A program made the translations under genes and the position numbers. Of a stretch of 64,000 bases of DNA, positions 1 to 8,950 are shown one piece after another. The first letter of the stretch is position 1, and every line of letters begins with the position of its first letter. Under the pieces are notes generated by a model. It searched no databases. It was given only the letters and a program-made list of their open reading frames with translations, and was not told the DNA's origin. Origin of the DNA: a virus; IMG/VR virus record IMGVR_UViG_3300047476_001426, positions 1-64,000 of that record. The stretch is one strand, 5' to 3'.

Positions 1-316
1 CCATAATATAGGTTATACAATTCTACACTTCTTTTATAATCTTGTAAAGACGTTACCAATGGAAATGGAATTCTAATAACAAAATTATCGGGTATTTCAA
101 ATTCAATACTTCCCGCTGTTGGATTAGCTTGTAATATCAACCAACCAAAAACTGGTGAACCATAATAATCTTGTGATAGTTTATCTAACCTATCTTTACC
201 TCTTTTAAAGAACATATATCTGTCGGATGGTTTTATGGGTATCTCAATACCGGGTACAATTCTAAATTTACCATCTTCCACAAAAAACTGATACCTATCA
301 AAATATTGTCTACTCA
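1..316 (-). CDS. 53: Baseplate wedge gp53-like protein (LysM-like), 3' part outside window
   Basis: The first 105 codons of a minus-strand gene; the remainder lies beyond the left edge. The start ATG is 4 bases after the stop of the upstream baseplate gene. The readable protein contains a LysM/gpX-like stretch (residues about 34-66) with the pattern DRLDKLSQDYYGSPVFGWLI followed by QANP, as in tail proteins that bracket baseplates and in T4 gp53. T4 gp53 is a baseplate wedge subunit; the position next to a large baseplate protein and the tape measure supports that role. It could be another LysM-type tail protein such as P2 gpX. Confidence 0.6.
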
Positions 317-320
317 TTTG

Positions 321-3300
321 TTATTCTGCTCTATAAAAATTTAATTTATCATCAACACTATTTGACGTTGAAAATGTTTGATTCACTTCACTAATTATGG
401 TTGAGTTCGTTTCATCTACTGTAGATGAAATACCAAATTCTATTGTTTTACCACTTTTTCTACTTTTGAATTTCGTCAATTTAAAATTCTTCTCTTTTGG
501 TTTCTCAACAAATTTTTCTAGTCTCCTTTTTAATTGGTTCTTTAATGGAGTTTTATATAAACTAGGGTCTTTAAATTCAGACATTAGACTATCTACACTA
601 TCTGACAATAATTCTTTCATTATAAAATCAAAATCCGAAGATGTAATAGTTGGATTTAAAAAAGTAATATTTGTTGATAAATCTTCAAATAATTTTGGTG
701 TATTTGTCTCAATGTAACTAATACATGTTTCGTATTCATTGTATAATAAATCAGATGTAAAACCGCTCATGGTTATGGACTTTACAACCCCATCAGTAAC
801 TGTCGCGTCTTTAGCGTTTTTAACTACAAAATTTACTTTATCCAATGATGTAATTAATTGGTTTCTTGAATTCTCTAAATCTGATAAAAGAGCTGTAGAA
901 TCTGTTAGTTCATTTATTTTGTTTTCTATAATTTTTTCTGTTATAAATTTTTGAACTATTTTATTGGCTTCTATTAATGATGATGAGTTCGCAGGTATTT
1001 CTTTATCGAATCCTAACATGGTAGCCAAATATGTTGGAGATGAATTATTTACAAATGTCGCCAAAGCAGTTTTTAAACCAGAGGCATAAACAGTTAATTC
1101 TTGTGTTTTTTTGTGTAGTCCAAACAATGTCAATGTTTTACCAGGTGTTGGTAATGGTAATGTATACACATCGTATTTGTTTATTGGTCTATAATCACCT
1201 TTTAATAACATGGTAGTTATATCCTTACCATATTTAGTATAAACTTTATTGTATGTGGATGTAAATTTGGTGAAATAGTTCTCGGTTGAAGTAAAAACAG
1301 AACCAATTAATTCTGTATAATTCATGGTATTTCCGTTTTTAAAGGAGCCCATGTACTTACCATTTTTTATATTATTTGTGTTCTCAGTTTGTGAATTTTT
1401 ATTTATTGAGTTATTGTAAGTTTTATTCAAGTCTTCTAAAAATTCTCTCGTAAATTCTTCGGCTTTTTTACCACCAATAGTTTCGTTTGTTGCAATAGAC
1501 CTTTCATCATACATTTCAGTATTAGCAAAGAAATTAGATGAAAGTGCGTTTTGCAATCTTTCCACTGGTTTTGACAAACCTTGTCCACCGATAAAGTTTA
1601 TCGATAACGATACAGACGCAATCATAGGTTGTACACCTATTCCTTCAGGATTTAAATCCCATAGTATTTGACCACCATCATCAAAAGAAATGTTTACATC
1701 TCTAATAACAATTTTTGAGTGGTAAAAGTCTCCAACCCTCAATACACAGACAGGTGGTGGTCCAAATGATGTGTTTCGAGCCCTAACGTCTGAATCTTCA
1801 GATATTCCCTTTATTGGAATAGTATCACCCGGTCTAATACATTGTTGTAAGAAGGTTAATCGAGCGTTCAATCCTTCAGGGGTTGTTGAGTGGAAACCAG
1901 GATGAAAATATTTTAATTTTTCTTTTAAAGATGAGAAAACTATTGGGTCTGTTTCTTCCAACTTTTTAAAGTAAAAACATTCTGATAATGTTTTTGCGAT
2001 GATTCTTTTTAAAGGGTCAATAGCGGGTCTACGTGTTGGTGGGTTAACAACAACTTCACCGTTTTCTTCAATTTTTGTAACAGGTGGGGGTGGTGGTGGT
2101 GTGGTTGGTTTTGGTTTTTCCGATTTTTTATTGTACTTCAAAGAAAACGCGGTTTGTCTACAATAAAAAGCAATTGGTGAGTACACTTTTAAATCGGGTA
2201 CTTTAACGAAATCTTTATTTAAACAATCAACATCAGGATTTGGTCCTGTTAGTGATTCACCATAGTTTACTGATTCAATAACTATTTTAGTATCATGTTC
2301 AAAACCAAAATCTTTGGTACTATATTCTTTAACAACCACTATAGGTTGTCCCCTTTGTATAACTTCCTTATCATTTTCGGAATTATTTTTATTTACTAAA
2401 TTCAAATTTGTTGGCCATTTAATTTGCCATTCTTTTTTTCCACCACTAGCAGTCAATCTATCAAAAATATCTTGGATAACTGAGTGACTTCTTCTTAAGG
2501 CCAATCTTTCATTATAATCAGTTGTAGCAACTGAGGAACAAGAAGATAGAATCTGAAATTTAATAGTGTCGGCAGTCTTACCCGAAATATCCGTAATTAA
2601 ATTATTTAGTGTGGTTTCATATGTATTGAATGAAGTCTGAGCATCATCAAAATATTGACCAATTTTTGTAACTTGGAAGTTAATATCATCTTGAGTTACA
2701 ACCTTATTTTCGTCACCAAAAATAAATGATTTTTCTTTCTTTACTTGTGGGTCTGTCTGTGTTAAACCAGTTAAAGTATTTAAAGCGGAACCCAATTTTG
2801 TAATATAATCTTGTTTTCTAACTTTATATGTGTTGTAAAGTTCTGTGTAGTTTTTGGTCGTATCAAGGTCTAAACTTGGACCCGGTCTATCGTTTTCGTA
2901 TTTTAATTTAATCACAACCTCATCAACTGGTTTTGAATCGGCATCATTACCTTGAGGTGTTGTATTTGTTGGTGTTGATTCTACAGGGTACTCTGTGGTA
3001 ACTTTATATTGTTTTATAATCTCAGGATTTTGTCCTTTATTTAAAAACGATTGAATCAACTTAATGTCGTTTGTATCTAATTGTGCATATCTTCTAATTA
3101 ATGAGTAGAAATCTAATTCTTCACATCCCGCAAAAAATGCATTAATGTAGTTTTCAGATTCTTCATCTGACATTCCTTTGAAGTATTCTCTAACTAATAG
3201 GTTTAAAATACTTGGGTGGTCAACAACTACTTTAAATGAAAGTTGTCCGCTTCTTGATGTATCCTGATATGTGTATATCGGTTCGGGTCTACCTAAGAAA

Positions 3301-5165
3301 GTATTGTCTTGCCATCTTGCTTGGTTGTTTTCACTAACTTTTAAATCATATGGTGGGAACCACATAACTCTACCACCATTAGGTCCTCTTTCACAGAATG
3401 GTAAGTCATTGTACGTAAAACCAGGTGTGTTTGATGTTCTCCAAGCCAAGTTTTCAATTGAGAACATATATTTTTTAGCATAGAATCCGTCACCTGTTGG
3501 TGATTCAAATATGTTTGTTGAGTTTTTAGCACCGAATGAATTTTTGAAACTATTTTTTGCGTCATAGTTTCCACTTGACATCGGAGCAATATTAATGTTC
3601 CAAGGTCTACTGTCACCACCTAATATACTGTCATCAAATTTTCTGATGTTAGCAGTTCTTTTCATGGTGTCAGAATAATTCATATAAGACCTATCTTTTG
3701 TCCAAACTCTACAATATTCTGCACCTGTTTCTTGTTTGTATTTATCAACAAACTTAATTGCAGAACCTCTTGACAACATTGATTCACCCTCTTTGAAGAT
3801 TCTACTTGTTTGGTCAATAACGTTACCTACGTGTGTTCTCGTCGCTTGACCATCCTTAGGCATTGAGTCCAATATTTCTTGGGTTTTACCTAAAATAGAA
3901 TCTTCTCTAAATCCATATTTTGTTGAAATTGAATTATTGTAAGCATCACTTTCTCTTGATTGAAACTCTTGGTTCCATAATCCGATTTTGTTTTGTGAAT
4001 TTTTACTAATCCAAGTTAACTTACTACTTATTGGTCCGCCTTGAGATATGTTTCTTTGTCTTTCAAATAAAGCGGCTTGCGTTGGGTCAAACATCACACT
4101 CAAGAAATAACTACTCTTGACCATATTGTCATTAAAGTCGGACATTGTATATTTAACGTCTTCGCTTCTATCGTCCCCAATGTATGCAACACCTTTTGGT
4201 GCTTCTAAACCTAAAACATTTTTAATTCCACCCGCAACGTTGTTTGCGAAATTGAATAATTTTGATGATTGTTGAGACCTTGCGGTTGTTGTGTAATTTG
4301 GTGCATATGTTGAATAACTTAATTGGTCAAATAATATTTGTTTTTGACCCTCGCCCATATACTCAATCATCAAATCAGAAGGTTTTCTTCCTAATTTTGG
4401 TCTTCTTTGTATTCCGACTAAACTACCTAAAACACCTGTAACATCTTGTAATATTGCACCAGCTTCAGTTTTAGGTGATGGTCTGTTAATGATTGGGTTT
4501 TTAGGGTTACTTAAATAATCACCCGGTATTTCACTAAATGGTGACTCGATACCCGCAACTGTTTGAATAAAATCAACACCCTTTCCTAATAAACTTTTGG
4601 CAACGGTGATTTTATAATTTTTTTCAACTAAAGGTTCTCTACCTGTTACAATATTGATTGCGGTTGCGACGTTACCACCCAAAGCATCAAGAGCCCTAAC
4701 TCTACCTAAGGTAGCAGATTCTAAGTTTTGTTGTAATCTAGCAAAAACGGGACCTAATCTATTTTCTCTAATATTAGTTGTTGCAAATTTCATTAACCTC
4801 GAATCGTCATCGAAGTTTTGTCCTGCCATAATACTAACTAAATTAGTTGTTTGTGGTTCAAATGAATTAAAATACCCGTCATATAAAATACCACCATTTA
4901 ACAATGCCAAATTTGGTAATGATGTATCGGTATATTCTTCAATTGTACTGTTTGGTGGTAAATATAAATTAATAAAATTTTGACCAAAATAAACTGCCCA
5001 GTTTGTTTTAACATCACCTGGGTCAACATTTGCATAATTACTCAGACTTTGAACAGCATAATTCGCGTTAGTGAACGTTTGAGGTCCATTAGGTCTGTTT
5101 AGAGTTTTTGATATTAAAAAATCTCTAAAAGTTTTCGTACTGTTAAAATCTAAATATGTTGGCAT
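321..5165 (-). CDS. Giant baseplate protein with divergent OmpA-like domain (1614 aa)
   Basis: The largest gene in the window, between the tape measure and a gp53-like gene, so a baseplate or tail-tip component is likely. Residues about 750-1012 look like a divergent OmpA-like peptidoglycan-binding domain: a YNERLALRRSHSV motif (about 884-896), a YGES motif near 968 and a YCRQTAFSL segment near 1001-1009 occur in the usual order, with insertions. A proline run (about 1022-1028) follows. The next part (about 1055-1250) contains PPVCVLRVGDFYHS and NPEGIGVQPMIASVSL, a pattern I associate with contractile-injection baseplate proteins. The C-terminal 350 residues are Asn/Thr-rich and not recognised. 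A late-type motif lies 6 bases before the ATG. The baseplate role is inferred from context; the exact T4 equivalent is unknown. Confidence 0.6.
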   Translation of the reverse strand: MPTYLDFNSTKTFRDFLISKTLNRPNGPQTFTNANYAVQSLSNYANVDPGDVKTNWAVYFGQNFINLYLPPNSTIEEYTDTSLPNLALLNGGILYDGYFNSFEPQTTNLVSIMAGQNFDDDSRLMKFATTNIRENRLGPVFARLQQNLESATLGRVRALDALGGNVATAINIVTGREPLVEKNYKITVAKSLLGKGVDFIQTVAGIESPFSEIPGDYLSNPKNPIINRPSPKTEAGAILQDVTGVLGSLVGIQRRPKLGRKPSDLMIEYMGEGQKQILFDQLSYSTYAPNYTTTARSQQSSKLFNFANNVAGGIKNVLGLEAPKGVAYIGDDRSEDVKYTMSDFNDNMVKSSYFLSVMFDPTQAALFERQRNISQGGPISSKLTWISKNSQNKIGLWNQEFQSRESDAYNNSISTKYGFREDSILGKTQEILDSMPKDGQATRTHVGNVIDQTSRIFKEGESMLSRGSAIKFVDKYKQETGAEYCRVWTKDRSYMNYSDTMKRTANIRKFDDSILGGDSRPWNINIAPMSSGNYDAKNSFKNSFGAKNSTNIFESPTGDGFYAKKYMFSIENLAWRTSNTPGFTYNDLPFCERGPNGGRVMWFPPYDLKVSENNQARWQDNTFLGRPEPIYTYQDTSRSGQLSFKVVVDHPSILNLLVREYFKGMSDEESENYINAFFAGCEELDFYSLIRRYAQLDTNDIKLIQSFLNKGQNPEIIKQYKVTTEYPVESTPTNTTPQGNDADSKPVDEVVIKLKYENDRPGPSLDLDTTKNYTELYNTYKVRKQDYITKLGSALNTLTGLTQTDPQVKKEKSFIFGDENKVVTQDDINFQVTKIGQYFDDAQTSFNTYETTLNNLITDISGKTADTIKFQILSSCSSVATTDYNERLALRRSHSVIQDIFDRLTASGGKKEWQIKWPTNLNLVNKNNSENDKEVIQRGQPIVVVKEYSTKDFGFEHDTKIVIESVNYGESLTGPNPDVDCLNKDFVKVPDLKVYSPIAFYCRQTAFSLKYNKKSEKPKPTTPPPPPPVTKIEENGEVVVNPPTRRPAIDPLKRIIAKTLSECFYFKKLEETDPIVFSSLKEKLKYFHPGFHSTTPEGLNARLTFLQQCIRPGDTIPIKGISEDSDVRARNTSFGPPPVCVLRVGDFYHSKIVIRDVNISFDDGGQILWDLNPEGIGVQPMIASVSLSINFIGGQGLSKPVERLQNALSSNFFANTEMYDERSIATNETIGGKKAEEFTREFLEDLNKTYNNSINKNSQTENTNNIKNGKYMGSFKNGNTMNYTELIGSVFTSTENYFTKFTSTYNKVYTKYGKDITTMLLKGDYRPINKYDVYTLPLPTPGKTLTLFGLHKKTQELTVYASGLKTALATFVNNSSPTYLATMLGFDKEIPANSSSLIEANKIVQKFITEKIIENKINELTDSTALLSDLENSRNQLITSLDKVNFVVKNAKDATVTDGVVKSITMSGFTSDLLYNEYETCISYIETNTPKLFEDLSTNITFLNPTITSSDFDFIMKELLSDSVDSLMSEFKDPSLYKTPLKNQLKRRLEKFVEKPKEKNFKLTKFKSRKSGKTIEFGISSTVDETNSTIISEVNQTFSTSNSVDDKLNFYRAE

Positions 5166-5171
5166 TTATAT

Positions 5172-5179
5172 TATAAATA
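5172..5179 (-). promoter_or_regulatory. Late-type promoter motif TATTTATA for the giant baseplate gene
   Basis: Exact TATTTATA in the sense direction, 6 bases before the ATG at 5165. It belongs to a recurring motif upstream of structural genes in this window. Confidence 0.55.
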
Positions 5180-5193
5180 GAAACTTTTTATTT

Positions 5194-7140
5194 TTAATAG
5201 AATTTTGTTGGTAATGTAGTTGAGGTGTAATCAAGTTCATTTGGCAAAACAGTATTTGCAATATCATTAGCGATTGAAGGGTTATTAACTATTGCTCGTG
5301 TTGTTGCGTCAACGACCGCATCGTTTGATTTAATATTTAGGTTAATGTTTTTTGTGGTCACCTGTTGTTCACCTCCCCCAATACTTTTTACACCCTTTAA
5401 TGCATCTTGACTAATCATTCCACTTTTTTGTAGTTCTTCAAATGATTTAACCATAGGTCCTTGTGCATTTTTACCAACCTCTTTCCAAAACGCACCAAGT
5501 TCTTCTTTTCCTTGTAGTTCGGCTGTTGTTGTCTTTTTTAAATTACTTCCAAGTTTTTCTTCTAAATATTTATCAACTTGAGATAAGGGTTCTCTTAATC
5601 CACCCGCAACTCTAACCTTTGCTAAAGTCAATAATGCACTAACATCTTTTTGTATATTTTGTGTGGTTGTGTATTGGTCTCTTGCAATATCCTCAACACT
5701 CATTTTTTCAAATGCTTGTTGATTTTCTATTAAACCTTTAGCAATAGCGGGACTTAATTCATCAAGGGCAACTTTTGTGTCTTCTAAACCTAATTCTTTT
5801 GCTAAAGATTTTGGTACATCAATTACCATTTGACCCCCTTCCATTTTAGAAATGTTGGTAAGGAATTCTTTTTCTTTTTCGTCGATTTGTAAACCTGAAG
5901 ATAAAAGAGCAGTAGCCGCTGAAGACCTTTCAGATGCCTTTATTGCAGTATTAGCTAATTCTTCATAGTTCATACCGAGTTCACTGGCCAACGCTTTAGC
6001 TTTTCTCAAATTGGCACCTGAGATTTCAAATTTCCCTAACTCACTATTATATGTCGTTAAAGAACCTGCAACACCAATTAACGCGTCTTGTAATCCACCG
6101 GCATCATTTGTAGCCATATACATCAATTTAAGTGGGTCATTAAAATCTCCAATTGCACCACCTATTGCTTGTAATTCGGCAGATAACGCAATTGCTTTAT
6201 CAGGGTCCATAGCGTCATCAGCAAGTTTTAATACTGTTGACATATTCAAGTTAAACTCAATAGATTTTTGAACCATTCTTGTTAAACCTTCCACACCATT
6301 TTTAAATCCGTATGAATTTAATTTAGACATATTTTGGTCTAACTCAGATACGACTTTTCTTGCATTTAAACCTAAAGCTAATGAACTTTTACCCGCTTTA
6401 TCAATTTCTTTTATTGCGTCCTTCGCACCAATACCAACTTTTTCAAAACCATCGATAGCACCGGCTAACTTGTCCAAATCACCATAGAAAGCTCTTGCCG
6501 TTTTTTGGGATTCCTGTAAAACATCCGCACCAAATGTGGTCATTTTACCTGTATTTTCTACTAATGAAACAGCATAATTACTAACGTCCTCAAAACCAAA
6601 CGCCATTGCGGTTGCTGCGGGTAAGGTCTCAATTATGTTATTTCGAGCTTCCCTTGATAATTCACCCGTTAAACCAAGTTGTGAATTTATTTTATTTCGT
6701 AAATTAACTTCTTGTGTTAATATCTGTTGGACTCCTGTCATTACTTCCGATATACCAGCACCGGCTAAATTCATAACCACATCACCAACATTTTTTGATT
6801 GATTCATTACATCAAATAAACCCTTAGAAATTGAACTTAATTGAAATATAGTATCTTGACCACTTTCCAATGATGACATCTGATATCCAGCACCCGACCT
6901 ACTAATATCTTGGGTGCCGAGTAATCCTGTAACTGTTGATTGTGTGGCTGATGTGACCTTACCAGTACCTCCCGTTGTTTGTGTTCTAGATTGTTCTGTC
7001 GCACTATAGGCGGTCCAATAGTTATCGATTTGACCTAATAGACTGGGATTATTTTTTACCTCATCACAATCCATGAACTCTTTCTTAAAATTACTATAAG
7101 AAAGTCCTTGTTTAATATCACTAATTCTTGGTGCTGCCAT
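5194..7140 (-). CDS. 29: Tail tape measure protein (gp29-like)
   Basis: 648 aa, close to the size of T4 gp29 (590 aa). The sequence is mostly helical and Ala/Gly/Lys rich, with repeated amphipathic stretches such as LAGAIDGFEKVGIGAKDAI, VEGLTRMVQKSIEFNLN and AKALASELGMNYEELANTAI, typical of tape measure proteins of Bacteroidota phages. It would set tail length and be ejected with the DNA. The gene directly follows the gp26/gp51-type chaperone pair, the position expected of a tape measure gene. The late motif ends only 3 bases before the ATG. The function is assigned from composition, length and context. Confidence 0.75.
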   Translation of the reverse strand: MAAPRISDIKQGLSYSNFKKEFMDCDEVKNNPSLLGQIDNYWTAYSATEQSRTQTTGGTGKVTSATQSTVTGLLGTQDISRSGAGYQMSSLESGQDTIFQLSSISKGLFDVMNQSKNVGDVVMNLAGAGISEVMTGVQQILTQEVNLRNKINSQLGLTGELSREARNNIIETLPAATAMAFGFEDVSNYAVSLVENTGKMTTFGADVLQESQKTARAFYGDLDKLAGAIDGFEKVGIGAKDAIKEIDKAGKSSLALGLNARKVVSELDQNMSKLNSYGFKNGVEGLTRMVQKSIEFNLNMSTVLKLADDAMDPDKAIALSAELQAIGGAIGDFNDPLKLMYMATNDAGGLQDALIGVAGSLTTYNSELGKFEISGANLRKAKALASELGMNYEELANTAIKASERSSAATALLSSGLQIDEKEKEFLTNISKMEGGQMVIDVPKSLAKELGLEDTKVALDELSPAIAKGLIENQQAFEKMSVEDIARDQYTTTQNIQKDVSALLTLAKVRVAGGLREPLSQVDKYLEEKLGSNLKKTTTAELQGKEELGAFWKEVGKNAQGPMVKSFEELQKSGMISQDALKGVKSIGGGEQQVTTKNINLNIKSNDAVVDATTRAIVNNPSIANDIANTVLPNELDYTSTTLPTKFY

Positions 7141-7143
7141 ACT

Positions 7144-7151
7144 TATAAATA
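7144..7151 (-). promoter_or_regulatory. Late-type promoter motif TATTTATA for the tape measure gene
   Basis: Exact TATTTATA in sense, 3 bases before the ATG at 7140, directly after the stop of the small chaperone gene. If this is a promoter, the transcript would be essentially leaderless. Confidence 0.55.
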
Positions 7152-7295
7152 CTATTTAGGACTGTTTTCCAATTCAAGAATATATTCCACATAATATCTA
7201 CGTATAAAAATTGGCATCGTCAAAATATCACCATAACTAAAACCTTTTTTGATTAAAAATAAAATTTCGTCTAATTGACCTTTCTTATAATCCAT
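7152..7295 (-). CDS. Small tail assembly chaperone, gp51-like; possibly made by frameshift from gp26
   Basis: A 47-aa frame beginning MDYKKGQLDEILFLIKKG. Its ATG at 7293-7295 overlaps the end of the gp26-like gene by 11 bases; the frame is open further upstream, with another ATG at 7343. In T4 the order is 26-51 and both proteins assist hub assembly without entering the virion. Here the pair sits directly upstream of the tape measure gene, the classic place for chaperones joined by programmed frameshifting. A T6C run (TTTTTTC) lies within the overlap (see findings). It is either a separate small protein or the C-terminal extension of a fusion. Confidence 0.55.
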   Translation of the reverse strand: MDYKKGQLDEILFLIKKGFSYGDILTMPIFIRRYYVEYILELENSPK

Positions 7296-8034
7296 AGAAA
7301 GGACGAAAAAACTCCACCCCGAAGCCGATTTCAACATCGACATCTTCTCCTGACGGGGTTTTTACTTTTTTTACTAAATCTAATCCTGGTTTATTTTCTT
7401 TGACAAATTTTTTGAAATCCTGTGAATCTTTTATTGGAAGTCTTTCTACAAAGTTGTGAATATTCATCATATCCCTATTACCCTCAACAGATTTAATCAT
7501 CATTTCCAATTGTTTGGTAACAACAGGTGCAACACCTTGTCCATTCCAACTTCGTTTTAAATCCTCCAAATCTTTTTCTTGTTTTGGTGTTAAAAACTTG
7601 AAAGTAATGTGAACTTTAGATTTTTCCATAAAATATGGGTATTCACCATTTGCATCTGATTCTAAATTAAAATCTTTGAATTTTAATTCACTCATATCAA
7701 CACTTGCCGTGTATTCTTTTTCTGTTTTCGGGTCTTGTAGATATAATTTATATTCTGGACCGAAAGCGGTATTTCTTAAAAAAATTAAAATCGCTTGTCT
7801 ATCTTCTTCAACAATATCATCAATTTGGATATCCTTATCTAAAACTTTTCTTTTTAATAGTTCTTCAATCACACCATTGGTTGCAATTAAGTTTTGTGCT
7901 GATAAGATATTTTCATCTGCAGCGGTTAGATACGCAACTTTTAATGATTTCTTTTTATTTTGATAGTGTATACCTCTTGAAGGTAATTCAACAACATCAT
8001 ACGCAATTGTTGGGTCTACTCTAAATTCATCCAT
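7285..8034 (-). CDS. 26: Baseplate hub assembly protein gp26-like (T4_baseplate family)
   Basis: 249 aa. The N-terminus VELPSRGIHY, followed by LTAADENILSAQNLI, VIEELLKRKVLD and a RQAILIFLRNTAFGPEYKL segment, matches the T4 gp26/T4_baseplate family. Gp26 is required for hub assembly in T4 but is not found in the finished baseplate, so it probably acts as a chaperone. A terminator separates it from the tail tube gene upstream and no clear late motif is visible before its ATG. The 3' end overlaps a small frame and may be the site of a frameshift. Confidence 0.8.
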   Translation of the reverse strand: MDEFRVDPTIAYDVVELPSRGIHYQNKKKSLKVAYLTAADENILSAQNLIATNGVIEELLKRKVLDKDIQIDDIVEEDRQAILIFLRNTAFGPEYKLYLQDPKTEKEYTASVDMSELKFKDFNLESDANGEYPYFMEKSKVHITFKFLTPKQEKDLEDLKRSWNGQGVAPVVTKQLEMMIKSVEGNRDMMNIHNFVERLPIKDSQDFKKFVKENKPGLDLVKKVKTPSGEDVDVEIGFGVEFFRPFYGL

Positions 8035-8073
8035 ATTTTTTTATTTTATAACTAGTATAATTTACAAAAACTT

Positions 8074-8109
8074 ATAAAAAAAGTAAAGGTCTCCTTTTGA
8101 GAGACCTTT
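8074..8109 (-). terminator. Rho-independent terminator after tail tube gene
   Basis: In the minus direction the RNA reads a 9-bp stem AAAGGTCTC/GAGACCTTT with a 7-base loop, followed by ACTTTTTTT. It lies just after the tail tube stop codon. Confidence 0.8.
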
Positions 8110-8134
8110 TATTGACAGATTTTTTATTATTTGA

Positions 8135-8623
8135 TTAGTAAACTAATATACATCTATCCATTCTTAATGAACAAGTAATAGATGCAATATCATCTCTTGA
8201 ATAATCTAGTTCATTGAAGTTTAAGTCGGTAATAAAGGTACCTTGAAGTATCCATTTTTCAACCACAACCCCCGTTGGGTCTAACATTTCCAATTCAATA
8301 TCTTTTTTATAGCCAGCCGCGTAACCCATACGACCTGTAACTGATTCTGCGTGTAAACGGAACCATTCCATTAACGCCTGCGCGGCTGAAGGTCCAATTG
8401 GGTCTTTGAAAGTTACTCTTATTTCGTTCCATTCAAATCTACCTGCAACATATGTTGATGTGTTGATGAACGGAATCGCAACTGAATTAATTTTTGCACT
8501 TGGTCTAGCACTTGAGGTTACATACCATTCATTGATACCTAATGATGAAGGAAATCTTAGTATGAATCGGTTAACTCTCTTCGGTTCGTAAGGAACCGGC
8601 ATTTTCATTAATAAATCTGCCAT
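8135..8623 (-). CDS. 19: Tail tube protein gp19-like
   Basis: 162 aa, the same size as T4 gp19 (163 aa). It begins MADLLMKMPVPYEPKRVNRF and contains PFINTSTYVAGRFEWNEI, VTFKDPIGPSAAQALMEW and LNFNELDYSRDDIASI, the conserved pattern of the T4 gp19 tail tube family. It polymerises into the inner tail tube surrounded by the sheath. The sheath gene lies upstream on the same strand across a long noncoding region. A late motif lies 41 bases before the ATG, and a strong terminator follows, so it is probably a single-gene late transcript. Confidence 0.9.
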   Translation of the reverse strand: MADLLMKMPVPYEPKRVNRFILRFPSSLGINEWYVTSSARPSAKINSVAIPFINTSTYVAGRFEWNEIRVTFKDPIGPSAAQALMEWFRLHAESVTGRMGYAAGYKKDIELEMLDPTGVVVEKWILQGTFITDLNFNELDYSRDDIASITCSLRMDRCILVY

Positions 8624-8664
8624 GTCAATATTTGTTTTTTATTTTTTTTATTGTTAATCTTTCT

Positions 8665-8672
8665 TATAAATA
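8665..8672 (-). promoter_or_regulatory. Late-type promoter motif TATTTATA for tail tube gene
   Basis: Exact TATTTATA in sense, 41 bases before the tail tube ATG, giving a longer leader than most late genes here. Confidence 0.5.
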
Positions 8673-8747
8673 TCCTGTATCTGAAAAAACAAAAAAAATC
8701 TTGTTCATCCCTTGATTATGTCAAAATTATTTCGTATTTTTTCCATA

Positions 8748-8823
8748 CTAGTACTAGATGCTAGTAAATAAAGAACTAGATAAAAGAAACTAGAATAACT
8801 AGAAGCAAATAAACTAGAACTAG
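8748..8823. repeat. Array of eight CTAG-containing repeats (consensus AACTAGA)
   Basis: CTAG begins at 8748, 8754, 8761, 8776, 8790, 8799, 8814 and 8820. The last five share the core AACTAGA. Start-to-start spacings are 6, 7, 15, 14, 9, 15 and 6 bases. The array is noncoding and 80 bp from the parS-like palindrome. Confidence 0.75.
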
Positions 8824-8903
8824 AATACTGGTGCATATACTGGGTAATTTATAATTTTATTTTTTTTATATTTAGTATTTCTGTGTGGAACAACTAATAT
8901 CAA

Positions 8904-8919
8904 CGTTTCACGTGAAACA
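8904..8919. promoter_or_regulatory. parS-like ParB-binding site
   Basis: Contains the perfect 14-bp palindrome GTTTCACGTGAAAC (8905-8918). With one flanking base on each side it reads CGTTTCACGTGAAACA, 15 of 16 matches to the broadly conserved bacterial parS consensus TGTTTCACGTGAAACA. A DNA palindrome without a loop is a poor RNA hairpin, so a protein-binding site is more likely. No ParB gene is visible in the window. Confidence 0.6.
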
Positions 8920-8924
8920 TAAAA

Positions 8925-8950
8925 TAGGGAGGGTTTCCCCTCCCCTTTTT
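8925..8950 (-). terminator. Rho-independent terminator after tail sheath gene
   Basis: Minus-strand stem GGGAGGG/CCCTCCC with GAAA loop followed by TATTTT, starting about 8 bases after the sheath stop codon. Confidence 0.8.

Noticed and set aside
8740-8830. CTAG array as a CRISPR
   Set aside because: Repeat units are only 4-7 bases with irregular spacing; no repeat-spacer structure.
8905-8918. parS-like palindrome as part of the sheath terminator
   Set aside because: The sheath gene already has a complete stem-loop at 8925-8950; a loop-free palindrome would make a poor RNA hairpin and has no T-run after it.
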